A stretch of 64,000 nt of DNA from CAYPNP01 sp964412195 (GCA_964412195.1 CAYPNP010000005.1:124001-188000), one strand, 5' to 3'; shown: positions 7,170 through 16,814, numbered from the stretch's first letter. Made by a program: numbers and translations. The notes: generated by a model from the sequence alone, not told the origin.

Positions 7170-8525
7170 ATGAAGGTGCGGCGCGGTTTCCTGTGGGTGA
7201 TGCTATTGGCCCTGCTGGCCCTGGCGGCGTTCTGGGGGATCAACCAGTTCGACGCCCCACCCCCTGGGACGGAGTATTCCGCCGCCGACCTGGCGCCGGC
7301 CTCGATCTCCACGGACAACGGGTTCTACTGGCTGGTGAACCTCCTCCAGCCGCCCGAGGCGGACGTCGCGGGCGCCGCCGTTCGGGAGCAGACCCGCCGC
7401 CTGTTCGATCCGGCCGCCGTCGCGGGCACCGGAGCGGCAGAGGGATCTGGAGCCATGCTGCAAGCCGACCAGCGCTTGTTCCTGCTTCAGATGCGGCTGC
7501 CGGTCCCCCGGCTGCTGGAAGCCTGTGCGCGGGACCGCCAGTCGCTGGGTGAAGAGCTGAAAACATTCCGGCACGTGCTCAGCCGCTACGAGCGGATGCT
7601 CGACTGCCCGGAGGTGGCCGATTTCACGCCACCGGATCCCCGCAGCCCCGCCGTGCCGCTGGTAAACACCCGGGGCGCCGCCCGGCTGTGGCTCGCCTGG
7701 GCGGCCAGCAGGGGCCTGGACGGGGACTGGCCCGGGGCGGTGGCCATGGTCCAGGCGCACATCCAGTTCTCCCAGAAACTGGTCAAGGGATCCCGGAGCG
7801 TGCTGGGTTCGATGATCGGCATGGCGCTCACCGCCGACGGCCTCCAAGTCCTGGCGGAGATGATCAACCAGCCGGGTTTCGTCGCCGAGCTGGGTCCGGG
7901 GATCGAGGCCGGCCTGCCTCCTTGGGGCGGACGGGAACTTCCCATCCGGAGCGCTCTTCTCGGCGAATATCTGACCTTGAAACGAATCCTTCGGGACCCC
8001 GACATTCTTCAGGACATCGCGGCGGGCCCGCGGATGGTCCGCACCATCAGCCGCGCCTTCACCTACCAGCCCAACAGGACCGATCAATACCTCCGGCGTT
8101 GGCTCGACGGGCTGCAAGCGGCCCTGGACCAGCCACCGTTCCGTCAGCCTCCGTTGCCGGAGGTCCTGTTCAGCCCGGAGGCGGCCTGGTGGGTGCAGAA
8201 TGGGTACGGCAAGTCCGTCGCGGAGACCTCACTGCCTGCCGCCCGGGACCTCTATCAGCGGGTGTATATCGTGCTGGCCTGGAGGGACCTGGTGGCGCTG
8301 GCCGGCCGATGGCGCGGGGCGCCTGCCGTCGAGGCCACGGCAGCGGCGCTGGAAGCGGACTTGGCGGCCAGCGGGCGCACCGATCCATTCAGCGGAAAGC
8401 CATACCGGTACAGCCCCTCCCGCCAGTGCCTCTACAGCGTGGCCGAGAACCTGACCGACGAGGGCGGGGATCCGCGGAAAGACCTGGTCGTGCCCTGCCT
8501 GCTGGTGCCGGGGAGCGCGCGGTAG
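7170..8525 (+). CDS. Membrane-anchored or exported protein of unknown function
   Basis: The start at 7170 is chosen because GGGGAGG ends 6 nt upstream and the protein then begins with a signal/anchor sequence (MKVRRGFLWVMLLALLALAAFWGI). The remaining 420 or so residues are soluble, Leu/Ala/Arg-rich and probably alpha-helical, periplasmic if the anchor is not reversed. I do not recognise a family. The stop is 3 bp before the next gene, so it is cotranscribed with the YdcF/ElyC-like gene and may act with it at the envelope. Confidence 0.8.
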   Translation: MKVRRGFLWVMLLALLALAAFWGINQFDAPPPGTEYSAADLAPASISTDNGFYWLVNLLQPPEADVAGAAVREQTRRLFDPAAVAGTGAAEGSGAMLQADQRLFLLQMRLPVPRLLEACARDRQSLGEELKTFRHVLSRYERMLDCPEVADFTPPDPRSPAVPLVNTRGAARLWLAWAASRGLDGDWPGAVAMVQAHIQFSQKLVKGSRSVLGSMIGMALTADGLQVLAEMINQPGFVAELGPGIEAGLPPWGGRELPIRSALLGEYLTLKRILRDPDILQDIAAGPRMVRTISRAFTYQPNRTDQYLRRWLDGLQAALDQPPFRQPPLPEVLFSPEAAWWVQNGYGKSVAETSLPAARDLYQRVYIVLAWRDLVALAGRWRGAPAVEATAAALEADLAASGRTDPFSGKPYRYSPSRQCLYSVAENLTDEGGDPRKDLVVPCLLVPGSAR

Positions 8526-8528
8526 CCG

Positions 8529-9281
8529 ATGTTTTTCCTGAAGAAATTCATCCGGGCCTTCGTCCTGCCGCCGGGCATCTTGGTCGCGGTCTTCGCCGTC
8601 TGGGGGGCGATCCTCCTCTGGCGCCGGAAGCGCTCCGGCTGGATCCCGCTCTCCGCCGCGGCCGTCCTGTACCTGTTGTCGGTCGCCGTGGTGGCCGATC
8701 CCCTGCTGCGCCTGGTGGAGGTCCGGGACTGGAATCCGGCGGACGTCCGGTCGGCGGACGTCATCGTCCTGCTGGGCGGCGGCATCGTGGAGGGCGCGGC
8801 CGACTTGACCGGAGATTCCGCGCCGTCTCCCGACATGATGTGCCGGCTGGTGGACACAGTCCGCCTCCAGCGGCAGACGGGCAAGCCGGTCATCGTGGCC
8901 GGCGGCAAGGTGGAGGACGGACCCAGCGAGGCCTCCGTGGTGAAACGCTTCCTGGTGGAATTCGGCGTGCCGGCGGAGGCCGTGATCCTGGACGAGCGCA
9001 GCCGCGACACGGTGGAGAACGCCCGCTATTCGGCCCAGATCATGAAAGAGCGGGGCTTCCGCCAGGCCCTGATCGTCACCTCGGGGTACCATCTGCGGCG
9101 GTCGCTGCTGCTCTTCCGCGCGGCGGGGGTGCGGTGCGTCGGATATCCCTCCAACCTGATGGCCGAAAGGAAGAAATCCCTGGGCTTCCTGGATTTCCTG
9201 CCCAGCATCGAGGCGTTTCGGAAGAGCGCCGTCGCACTGCGGGAGATGCTGGGCGAGGTGTTTTACGAAGCGCGGTATTAA
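8529..9281 (+). CDS. YdcF/ElyC/SanA family (DUF218) membrane protein
   Basis: The 250-aa protein has two N-terminal membrane helices (about residues 8-30 and 40-58), then the DUF218 fold. Conserved blocks are 'DVIVLLGGGIVEG', 'KPVIVAGGKVEDGPSEASVVKRFLVEFGVP', 'ILDERSRDTVENARYSAQIM' and 'ALIVTSGYHLRRSLLLFRAAGV'. ElyC and SanA relatives affect envelope biogenesis and vancomycin tolerance; the biochemical activity of the family is unsettled. It follows the unknown exported protein with a 3-bp gap. Confidence 0.92.
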   Translation: MFFLKKFIRAFVLPPGILVAVFAVWGAILLWRRKRSGWIPLSAAAVLYLLSVAVVADPLLRLVEVRDWNPADVRSADVIVLLGGGIVEGAADLTGDSAPSPDMMCRLVDTVRLQRQTGKPVIVAGGKVEDGPSEASVVKRFLVEFGVPAEAVILDERSRDTVENARYSAQIMKERGFRQALIVTSGYHLRRSLLLFRAAGVRCVGYPSNLMAERKKSLGFLDFLPSIEAFRKSAVALREMLGEVFYEARY

Positions 9282-9395
9282 ACCGAATAATGTAGAGCCG
9301 CGGGCGCGATGGACTCACAGAAAGCCCCGGGCCGGAGAGCATCGGAAGGGAACAGCAGATGAATTGCCTGCAGATCACGGGAGAGGGTGATGCGA

Positions 9396-9725
9396 ATGAT
9401 TGAGAACACGCCATTCACGCCGGTTGACTGGGAGAAACAGGCGGCGGAAAAACATGCGGGCGAGCTGGGCATGTCTGTTTCGCGGACTTACGGCGCCGGG
9501 GACCTGAGGACACGGATCGTTCTCTACACCCCGGGTTACCGTTCCGACCACTGGTGTGCCCGCGGTCACGTACTGCTGGTGCTGGAAGGGGAACTGTGCG
9601 TCGATCTCAAGGACGGCCGCACGTTCACGTTCCGGGCCGGCCAGGGTTTCGTCGCCGGGGACGATGCCGCCAACCCCCACAAGGCCCACACCGGCCCCGG
9701 CGCCAAGGTGTTCATCGTGGATTGA
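9396..9725 (+). CDS. DHCW-motif cupin-fold protein
   Basis: The protein has about 109 aa. The signature 'RSDHWCARGHVLLVLEGEL' gives the DHCW motif of this cupin subfamily, followed by 'LKDGRTFTFRAGQGFVAGDDAANPHKAHTGPGAKVFIVD', the second cupin box. Three starts are in frame (GTG 9387, ATG 9390, ATG 9396). GGGAGAGGG at 9379-9387 is correctly spaced only for 9396. The substrate is unknown. It precedes a heptamer-repeat region and a small VOC gene. Confidence 0.85.
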   Translation: MIENTPFTPVDWEKQAAEKHAGELGMSVSRTYGAGDLRTRIVLYTPGYRSDHWCARGHVLLVLEGELCVDLKDGRTFTFRAGQGFVAGDDAANPHKAHTGPGAKVFIVD

Positions 9726-9730
9726 GCGGA

Positions 9731-9914
9731 CGGACATCGGAAATCGGGTTTCGGACTTCGGATATCGGAATGCGGAAGAAAACTCTGTTTCGTCTCCAGT
9801 CCAATCTGTTGGAAACCATGCCACATTCTCTACGTCTTGATCCGAAGCATGCGATCCGATTTCCGAAACGTGACGTCCGAAACCCGATTTCCGATGTCCG
9901 GTTTCCGATGTCCG
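9731..9914. repeat. Inverted pair of heptamer arrays (word CGGAAAT)
   Basis: The left arm (9731-9779) reads CGGACAT, CGGAAAT, CGGGTTT, CGGACTT, CGGATAT, CGGAATG, CGGAAGA. The right arm (9855-9914) is the same word family in reverse complement. About 75 bp of non-repetitive sequence separates the arms, so the transcript could form a long imperfect hairpin between the cupin and VOC genes. Confidence 0.88.
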
Positions 9915-9939
9915 CCAGATCTCCCCAAGAGGTGTTTAC

Positions 9940-10266
9940 TTGAGAAAATACCATCACCTCGGCATCCCCACGACGGAGCCGCACGAAGGCGAGCGGTACC
10001 TGCCCGACTTCAAGGTGCACGTTTGCGGCTTCGAGACCAGTCCCTACGGCATCGAGTGGATGCGCTACGAACCGGGCTCGCCCGTGCCGGAACTGGTCCG
10101 GCGGATCCCCCACGTCGCCTTCGAGACGGACGACCTGGCCGCCGAGCTGGCGGGGCAGAAGGTCCTCATCCCGCCGAATTCTCCGTCGCCGGGCGTCACC
10201 GTGGCCTTCATCGTCCACGACGGCGCGCCGGTCGAGTTCCTCCAGTTCGACCGGCAGGCCGAGTGA
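9940..10266 (+). CDS. Small VOC (glyoxalase-fold) family protein
   Basis: The 108-aa protein begins at TTG 9940, supported by AAGAGGTG at 9927-9934. The sequence 'KYHHLGIPTTEPHEGERYL', 'SPYGIEWMRYEPGSPVPELVRRIPHVAFETDDL' and 'VAFIVHDGAPVEFLQFD' fits a single beta-alpha-beta-beta-beta VOC unit pair. The family has no firm function. The heptamer arrays end 25 bp before the start, so its ribosome site abuts the repeat. Confidence 0.8.
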   Translation: MRKYHHLGIPTTEPHEGERYLPDFKVHVCGFETSPYGIEWMRYEPGSPVPELVRRIPHVAFETDDLAAELAGQKVLIPPNSPSPGVTVAFIVHDGAPVEFLQFDRQAE

Positions 10267-10382
10267 AAACGGGCTGAAAACACGGCCAGACCTCCCGAGT
10301 CCCCGCATCATTCACCTTGCGCAAGGGATGAAAATCCAATAGAATCCGCCAAACAAACTCCGAGATCAGTGGGGAGCAGGCG

Positions 10383-13300
10383 ATGCACAGCGAGCAAGGC
10401 GGGGTGGCCCCCCGGCGGAATCTCACATCGACCCGTTGGATAATCATCGCCCTCTTTTCCCTGTGGGCCGTCCTCTCGGCCGGCGCGGCCTTCGCGGATT
10501 CGCAATCCGCCCTGGAGGCGCTCGAGGAAAAAGGGATCCGCTTCATCCCGACGGAGTTCATCGATGCGATCCAGGACGGGGATTCCGATCGGGTCAAGCT
10601 GTTCCTGGAGGCGGGGATGAGCCCCGACGTGCACGATACCGGCAACGGCGCTTTGGCGGCGGCGGCGGCCGGCGATCACATGGAAATCGTGGAACTGCTC
10701 CTGGCCGCCGGCGCCAATCCCAACGGCCCGGCGCCGGCATACTGCCCGCTGGCGCGGATCGCCGGGATGCCCCGGGAAGCGGCCGCCCGCCGTCTCCTCG
10801 CCGCCGGCGCAAGTCCCGACGGTCGCGGGGCGCTGGGGCGGACCGCGCTGAACTGGGCCGCCGAGGAAGGGCAGGCGGGGATGGCAGAACTGCTCGTCTC
10901 GGCCGGGGCCGGGCTGGATCTTGGAGACGAGTATGGGCGCACTGCACTGATGGCGGCCTGCATCCACGGCCGGGCGGAGGTCGTGAAGCTGCTGCTGGCC
11001 GCCGGGGCCGCCAGGGACCTGCAGGACCACTACGGCCAGACCGCGCTTTCCCTGGCCGTCGGGGAGGAGCGCCTGGATTGCGTGGATCTCCTGCTGGCCG
11101 CCGGGGCCCGCCTCGACATCGCCGGCAGCGGGGGGCAGACTCCCCTCGCCCTGGCCCTGGCGAGGGGCTTTGCGCCCATCGCCCTATGCCTCGTGGACGC
11201 CGGCGCGGATCCCCTGGCCGGCGACCGGAACGGGGACACCCCTCTGGTGGCGGCGTGCCGGCGGGGGTATCCGAAGGTGGTCCGGTCGATGCTGGACCGG
11301 GTTGCGCCACCGCCGGACCAGTTGAACGCGGCCCTCAAAGCCGCGCTGGACAACCAGCAGGTCGAGCTGTTCTCGATCCTCACGGCGGCCGGGGCCGATC
11401 CCGGCAGCTTCGACGGAAAGGACAAGGTGTGCTGGGCCGCCGCCCGGGGGGACCTCGAGGGCGTCAGGGCAGGGATCGCCGTGAAGGACGCGAGATGGTC
11501 TCCCGAATACCTCGCCGCCAACGCGTTCTTCATGGCCGCCGCGGCCGGAAAGCTGCCGGTGCTGGAATACCTGATGGGGCAGGTGAAGGACATCGACATC
11601 ACAACGGGGGAAGGCCGGCGGACTCCGTTGCACCTCGCCGCGGCCCATGGTCATCCGCAGACTATCCGCCGGCTGCGCGCCCGCGGCGCATCCGTTGATG
11701 GTAAGTCCAATTTCAGCACACCTCTATTGGACGCTGTGCAGGGCGGCCATCTCGCCGCCGTCCGGGCACTGCTGGAGTTGGGCGCGAATCCGAATACGAC
11801 CGGCCCGTGGACTAATCCGCTCCTGGAAGCCGTCCGCTCGGGAAACCGCGACCTCGCCGCCGAACTGTTGCGCCACCGGGCCGATCCGAATCCGGATCCG
11901 GTCCGGGATCCCGTGACCGCCGAATCAGGCGTCCTGACTCCCTTGAGACAAGCCGTCCGGGACGCCAACGCCGCCATGGTCCGCCTGTTGCTGGACGGGG
12001 GGGCCCGCACCGACACCGACGATAACAGCCGGATCACGCCGCTCGTCATGGCCCTGAAAGCCGGGAACGAGGGACTGGCCCGGATGCTGGCGGAGGCTGG
12101 ACAGCGGACGGCGGAGGAGCTGGATCGGATGGACCTGGACCTGCGCATCGCCCTGGACCGGGGCGACCGGGCGCTGGCGCTGGGCCTGATCCGGTTGGGG
12201 ATCATCGGGGAGACGCGCATGCCCCGGAGCTATGCCGTGCTCATGCCGACTCCCACCGGGCCGCTGCCCGACGACAGCGAGCGGCAGAAATTCACTTGCC
12301 TCATGGAAGCCGCCAACCTGCGGGACGTGGAGATGGCGGACGCCCTGATCGCCGCCGGGGCGGACGTGAATGCCGAATCCACCTTCGGCGGGATGCGGCC
12401 GCTGCACTTCGCCGTCCTGGTCCCCTGCCGGGATTGGGACTGGCCCTGGCCGTGCGTCAGCGGGCCGGGCCGGCTGTTCGAAGAACATGACCTGCCGCGC
12501 TCCGCCCCGGACGACGCGCGCCAGCTGCGGGTGGTCCGGGCTCTGTTGAAGGCGGGGGCCGACGTGAACGCGTTCGGGGAGGACTTCGTTCCGGCACTGG
12601 CGCTGGCGGTCGCCGAGGCCACGCCGGAGGTGGTGAAGGCCCTCCTGGAGGCGGGCGCCGACGTGAACGCCCGGACGCAGTACGACCAGACGGCGCTGCT
12701 GGCATCCGCCGCGCGCGGAGAGCCGGAGATCGTGAAACTCCTCCTGGCGGCCGGGGCGGATCCGGGCATCACGGACACGGCGGGCAACACGCCCCTCCAG
12801 ATGGCCGAATTCCTGGAACAGCACGAGGCGGCGCGTATCCTGCTGCCGGTGACGCCGAAGGCGGCTCCGAAGGAACAGCCTCAGGAGGAGGCGGAACCGC
12901 GGTGGGTGGATGACGTCCTGGTGGTTGAGGATCTGCTTTCCGAGACCGAGTTGGCCGAATGGTTCAGCGCCATCCGCGTGGGGGACCTGAAGACGAACCA
13001 AGCCTTCGTGGCCAAGCTCCGGCAAGCCAGGGTGGAACGGGAGGCAGGGGAGGCAGGGGAGGCAGGGGAGGCAGGGGCGAACGCCTCCTCCCTGCTGACG
13101 TCCGCCCTGCGGGAAGCGGCCCGCACGGGCCAATTGGAGATCGTCCGGGCCCTGCTGGCCGCCGGGGCCGTGCAGCGTTCGAATGAATATGAAGAGGATG
13201 GCACGGCCCTGCACATCGCCGCGGCCGGCGGATTTACAGAGATCGTCCGGGCGCTCCTGGAAGCCGGCTGGGCGGTGGATGCGCCGGACCGGCATGGGCG

Positions 13301-14282
13301 GACACCCCTGGGCCAAGCGCTCACGGCGGAGAAATGTACGCCGGAGATCGTCCGGCTGCTGCTCGAGAAGGGTGCCGATCCCGCCAAGGTGGCCTCCGAA
13401 TACGGAAAGACCGGTTTTGCCCTCTGGCAACGACTGTCGCCCGAGTGCCTGCAGGCGTTGCTGGCGTCCCGGGCGGTTCCGGTGGACCTGCGGGACCCTG
13501 CCTGGGGCACGCCGCTGCTGGCGGCCTGCGCCCGGCGGGGCGCCGCGGTCCGCGTACTCCTGGCGGCCGGCGCGGATCCCAGCGTCCGGGATCTGGATGG
13601 CCGCACCTCTCTCCTGGAGGCGGCCCGACTGGGATCCGTGGCCTCGATGCGGGCATTGTTGGCCGCCGGCGCCGATCCGGATGCCACCGCCATGGACGGG
13701 ACCACTGCGCTGCTTCAGGGGATCCTCGCTACGAGGCAGGAGGTCATCCCGCCGCTCCTGGCTGCCCGCGCCGATCCAAACCGGCCCGACCGGCAAGGAC
13801 GGACCGCGCTGATGCTCGGCCCCAAGAAGGAGTTCGCCGGAGGGACGGACATCGTGACGGAAGTGATCCGGCCCCTGCTGGCTGCCGGGGCGGACCCGAA
13901 CCGGCAGGACCGTTACGGGCGGACCGCCTTGATGTACGCCGTGGGGAAGAAATGGGATTCCAGCTACCGGGAAGGCATCCAGCCCCTGGGGGACAAAAGC
14001 AATCCGGACGCCGGGAAACTGGTGGACGCGCTGCTGGCCGCCGGCGCCCGACCGAATGTCGCAGACAACGACGGCCGGACCGCCCTGATGTACGCCGCCG
14101 AAGCCTGCTCCGTGGACGCCACCAACTCGCTCATCGACGCGGGGGCGAGCGTCCATCAGCAGGACAAGAGCGGGCGCTGCTTCGTCGACATCTTCAACGG
14201 GCGCGAGCGCTGGTACCAGGTCCAGGTGATCCAGCACCAGGAGGCGCGCAAAGCCAAGGCCGCCGGGAAACAGGCGAACTGA
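10383..14282 (+). CDS. Very large exported ankyrin-repeat protein
   Basis: The 1,299-aa protein has a type-I signal or anchor sequence (residues 19-40, '...WIIIALFSLWAVLSAGAAFAD') and is otherwise built of ankyrin units. I count about 26 repeat-end signatures of the form 'LLAAGADPN' between residues 60 and 1290, many complete ('GRTALMYAA...'). Ankyrin stacks bind proteins; no catalytic domain is visible. Two inserts interrupt the solenoid: a Pro/Glu-rich linker near residue 820 ('...AAPKEQPQEEAEPRW') and an (EAG)n stretch at 887-900. An exported ankyrin protein is expected in periplasm or envelope; the role is unknown. Confidence 0.9.
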   Translation: MHSEQGGVAPRRNLTSTRWIIIALFSLWAVLSAGAAFADSQSALEALEEKGIRFIPTEFIDAIQDGDSDRVKLFLEAGMSPDVHDTGNGALAAAAAGDHMEIVELLLAAGANPNGPAPAYCPLARIAGMPREAAARRLLAAGASPDGRGALGRTALNWAAEEGQAGMAELLVSAGAGLDLGDEYGRTALMAACIHGRAEVVKLLLAAGAARDLQDHYGQTALSLAVGEERLDCVDLLLAAGARLDIAGSGGQTPLALALARGFAPIALCLVDAGADPLAGDRNGDTPLVAACRRGYPKVVRSMLDRVAPPPDQLNAALKAALDNQQVELFSILTAAGADPGSFDGKDKVCWAAARGDLEGVRAGIAVKDARWSPEYLAANAFFMAAAAGKLPVLEYLMGQVKDIDITTGEGRRTPLHLAAAHGHPQTIRRLRARGASVDGKSNFSTPLLDAVQGGHLAAVRALLELGANPNTTGPWTNPLLEAVRSGNRDLAAELLRHRADPNPDPVRDPVTAESGVLTPLRQAVRDANAAMVRLLLDGGARTDTDDNSRITPLVMALKAGNEGLARMLAEAGQRTAEELDRMDLDLRIALDRGDRALALGLIRLGIIGETRMPRSYAVLMPTPTGPLPDDSERQKFTCLMEAANLRDVEMADALIAAGADVNAESTFGGMRPLHFAVLVPCRDWDWPWPCVSGPGRLFEEHDLPRSAPDDARQLRVVRALLKAGADVNAFGEDFVPALALAVAEATPEVVKALLEAGADVNARTQYDQTALLASAARGEPEIVKLLLAAGADPGITDTAGNTPLQMAEFLEQHEAARILLPVTPKAAPKEQPQEEAEPRWVDDVLVVEDLLSETELAEWFSAIRVGDLKTNQAFVAKLRQARVEREAGEAGEAGEAGANASSLLTSALREAARTGQLEIVRALLAAGAVQRSNEYEEDGTALHIAAAGGFTEIVRALLEAGWAVDAPDRHGRTPLGQALTAEKCTPEIVRLLLEKGADPAKVASEYGKTGFALWQRLSPECLQALLASRAVPVDLRDPAWGTPLLAACARRGAAVRVLLAAGADPSVRDLDGRTSLLEAARLGSVASMRALLAAGADPDATAMDGTTALLQGILATRQEVIPPLLAARADPNRPDRQGRTALMLGPKKEFAGGTDIVTEVIRPLLAAGADPNRQDRYGRTALMYAVGKKWDSSYREGIQPLGDKSNPDAGKLVDALLAAGARPNVADNDGRTALMYAAEACSVDATNSLIDAGASVHQQDKSGRCFVDIFNGRERWYQVQVIQHQEARKAKAAGKQAN
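13041..13076 (+). repeat. In-frame 9-bp tandem repeat, GAGGCAGGG x4
   Basis: Four perfect GAGGCAGGG units lie inside the ankyrin gene and encode (EAG)n between two ankyrin blocks. The 9-bp period keeps the frame. Replication slippage here would lengthen or shorten the linker by three residues without breaking the gene. Confidence 0.9.
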
Positions 14283-14405
14283 GCGTCCCGGTGTCATCTC
14301 ATCGGCAGGCGTGTCGGCCACGGGTAACAATGCCGGAACGGAATCATCCTGGCCCCATGATTTTTGTCTTTGTGTCTCCAGCCCGGTTGTGGTGAACTAG
14401 GTGCC

Positions 14406-16460
14406 GTGACTCAGATTCCCAGCCCAGTTCCAACTGACGTCCCCGACGGCGGGGCAGTCCCATCGCGCCCGGAACACAGGCGGGGCCGCCGGCTGCGCGG
14501 GAGGAGGTTCCTGCTGGCGCTGGCGGCGGTGGCCTTCGCGGGCTTCCTCCTGCGGCTGGGCATCTGTTTCCAGTTGGTGAAGGCCTATCCGCCGGCCACC
14601 GCGCCGGCCCCCCCGTCCGACATGTGGACCTACCAGGTGATGGCCCGGCAGGTTTTGGACGGCACCTACGACTACTCCCGGGGCTTCAAATTCCAACCGT
14701 TCTATTACATTGTGTTCCTGCCGGCGGCGTACGCGGCGTTCGGCACCGCGCCGGGGTGGCTGTTCCTCCTCCAGGGTCTCCTGGCCGCCGGCTGCATCGT
14801 CCTGACCGGCCTCACCTTTTCGCGCCTGTTCGGCCGGCCGGCCGGGCTGGCCGGGGCCGCACTGCTGGCCCTGGCCCGCTACCACGCCTTCTACACCGCC
14901 TTCGCGCTGCTCGAGGTGCTGCAGGGCTTCTGGATGTGCCTGCTGGCGTACCTGTGCGTGCTTGCCTGGCAGAGGCGGTTCACGCTCCTCTGGTGCGCGT
15001 CGGGGCTGGTGCTGGGGCTGTCGGTCGTCACGCGCGGGAACGCCCTCCTGCTGGCGCCCGTGGCCCTGGCGGCCATCGGCGTCCGTTTCCGGCGCGATGG
15101 GAAGCGGCTCGTCTCTTCGGCCACCGGGTTCCTGCTCCTGGCCCTGCTGCCAGGCCTGCCGTACGCCTGGGTCAACGCGCGGGCCTTCCACCGGTGGATC
15201 GGCCCCTCGTCCGACGCCGCCCAGGTGCTGGCGCTCGGCAACTCGCCCGAGGCGCCGCCGGGCGGGAAGGATCCGGGGACGGGGGCCGGCGCCATGGAGT
15301 TCACCGACAGCGTCCGGGAGTGGGTGCGCCTGGACCACCTGGAGGGGTCGGGGCGCGTCCCCGTGTCCGCCAGCATACTCCGGTGGCTCCGGGCCGAACC
15401 GCTGGCCTGGCTGGAGCTGAAGTTCCGGGTCCTGCTCCTGTTCTGGACCGGCTTCGAGATCCCCAACAACGTGGCCCTGGTGGACCGCGATCCGGCGACG
15501 GGGGAGCTGGCTCCCGTGGCGTCCCCGCTGCTGCAGGCGCCGTTCCTGCTGGATTTTGCCGTCCTGGGCACCCTGGGCCTCGCAGGCCTGGCCCTGGCCC
15601 TTACGAGCGCCCGCCGGAGACCGCGCGTGGCGATCGTGGCCGGCCTGCTGGCCCTGTCCTGCCTCGGCACGGTGATCTTTTACATGCTGGGACGGTTCCG
15701 CGTCCCGGCGGTCCCCTGGATCTGCGGTTTCGGAGGGTACGCGCTGGCGCGGCTTGCCAGCGGGTGGAAGCAGAGCAGGGGGGCCGATGGAAGGACAAAC
15801 GCCATCAGACGGAGAAAGGGGCCCTGGCCCGTTCTGGCGGTTCTGGCCGTCTCGGCGGTGATCGTCAATTTTGCGTTTGAAGCCTATCGGGGCCATCTGG
15901 AAGTCTTTGTCATGCGTTGGGTGCGGCCGGACGGGGTGAGGGTGCGGCTGGCAGACCGGACCGTGCTCCGGGACAACGGCCCCCACAGCTTCGGCGGCTG
16001 GATCCCGGTGGAGGTCCCGGAGAGCGGTCCTCCCCTGACGGTCCGGAAGGAGTACGTGACGAAGCCGGGCGACAGTGGAACTATGACGGGACGGGACAAT
16101 GGCGATCGTGCCGGCGGCGGAAACGGGAGCCCCGCCCTGCGGTTCGTGGTTCTGGCGCCGGCGGGCGGGACGCTCGAACTCCAGTCCGGCGGAATCCGAC
16201 AGGTGGCGGTCGTCCCGGCAGGATTGAAGTGGTTGGCCTGGGAGGGCATTCCCGTTTCCGGCACGGCGAGCAGTGGACGGCCTGACGCTGCATCTCCGCC
16301 GGCTGGGACGACCGTGGAGATTTCCCTGCGCAGGGCCGGGCCGTCGGAACCGCTGTACCTCCTGTTCGACGCCCAGAGGGACTATGGCCGGACGGTCTGG
16401 CCCGATGGAGGAAAGCCTCCGGGCGAGTGGGTCGCCGACCTGGTGCTGCCGGCCCGCTGA
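14406..16460 (+). CDS. GT-C fold membrane glycosyltransferase (family 39/ArnT-like)
   Basis: About 684 aa from GTG 14406 (AGGTG just upstream; TTG 14364 is an alternative with no ribosome site). A first membrane helix ('FLLALAAVAFAGFLLRLGI') is followed by a lumenal loop with the acidic motif 'PPSDMWTYQVMARQVLDGTYDYSRGFKFQP', typical of polyprenyl-phosphate-sugar transferases. Roughly nine further TM helices extend to about residue 500. The C-terminal 170 residues are a soluble beta-rich domain. It would transfer a sugar from a lipid carrier to lipid or protein on the outer face. Donor and acceptor are unknown, and no polysaccharide cluster is adjacent. Confidence 0.82.
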   Translation: MTQIPSPVPTDVPDGGAVPSRPEHRRGRRLRGRRFLLALAAVAFAGFLLRLGICFQLVKAYPPATAPAPPSDMWTYQVMARQVLDGTYDYSRGFKFQPFYYIVFLPAAYAAFGTAPGWLFLLQGLLAAGCIVLTGLTFSRLFGRPAGLAGAALLALARYHAFYTAFALLEVLQGFWMCLLAYLCVLAWQRRFTLLWCASGLVLGLSVVTRGNALLLAPVALAAIGVRFRRDGKRLVSSATGFLLLALLPGLPYAWVNARAFHRWIGPSSDAAQVLALGNSPEAPPGGKDPGTGAGAMEFTDSVREWVRLDHLEGSGRVPVSASILRWLRAEPLAWLELKFRVLLLFWTGFEIPNNVALVDRDPATGELAPVASPLLQAPFLLDFAVLGTLGLAGLALALTSARRRPRVAIVAGLLALSCLGTVIFYMLGRFRVPAVPWICGFGGYALARLASGWKQSRGADGRTNAIRRRKGPWPVLAVLAVSAVIVNFAFEAYRGHLEVFVMRWVRPDGVRVRLADRTVLRDNGPHSFGGWIPVEVPESGPPLTVRKEYVTKPGDSGTMTGRDNGDRAGGGNGSPALRFVVLAPAGGTLELQSGGIRQVAVVPAGLKWLAWEGIPVSGTASSGRPDAASPPAGTTVEISLRRAGPSEPLYLLFDAQRDYGRTVWPDGGKPPGEWVADLVLPAR

Positions 16461-16814
16461 AGCCTTCCCGGTTTCCGCCAGACCACCGGATCGTTCGGAG
16501 CGGCCAGGAAAATTTCCAGGATGGCCAGCTGATCACGCGGAAAATGATGAAATTCATCGAGTCGTCCGATGCGTGATCGGCCCCTTCCAGGTCCGAGTGA
16601 GGGATCATGATTTTCCGTGTTTCAGCCGGAGAAACGGAATTTAGCATCAGGATTTGTCCCGGATGCATTCCACTTGATTGTGACAGATGACACAGATCGT
16701 TGCAGGTGCTGTATTTATGATGGAAATGGTTGCGTTCTCGGCTCTCTCCCCGGCGAAGCGGGCGGCGGTCGGGAACCTTGACGCGGGATGCTGCCGCTCG
16801 GACGGCGAGGTGAG
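16461..16814. other. Intergenic stretch, 354 bp, no gene recognised
   Basis: This gap separates the glycosyltransferase from the PDZ-GGDEF gene. I see no conserved reading frame, tRNA or terminator. One imperfect palindrome, TGTGACAGATGACACA (16679-16694), resembles a CRP/FNR-type site, but no matching promoter boxes were found. Confidence 0.6.

Noticed and set aside
11925..14330. 801-codon minus-strand frame
   Set aside because: Antisense of ankyrin repeats; its apparent internal repeats mirror the ankyrin units.
16679..16694. CRP/FNR-type operator
   Set aside because: 12 of 16 positions are symmetric, but no promoter boxes at usable spacing were found; a single weak palindrome is not enough.
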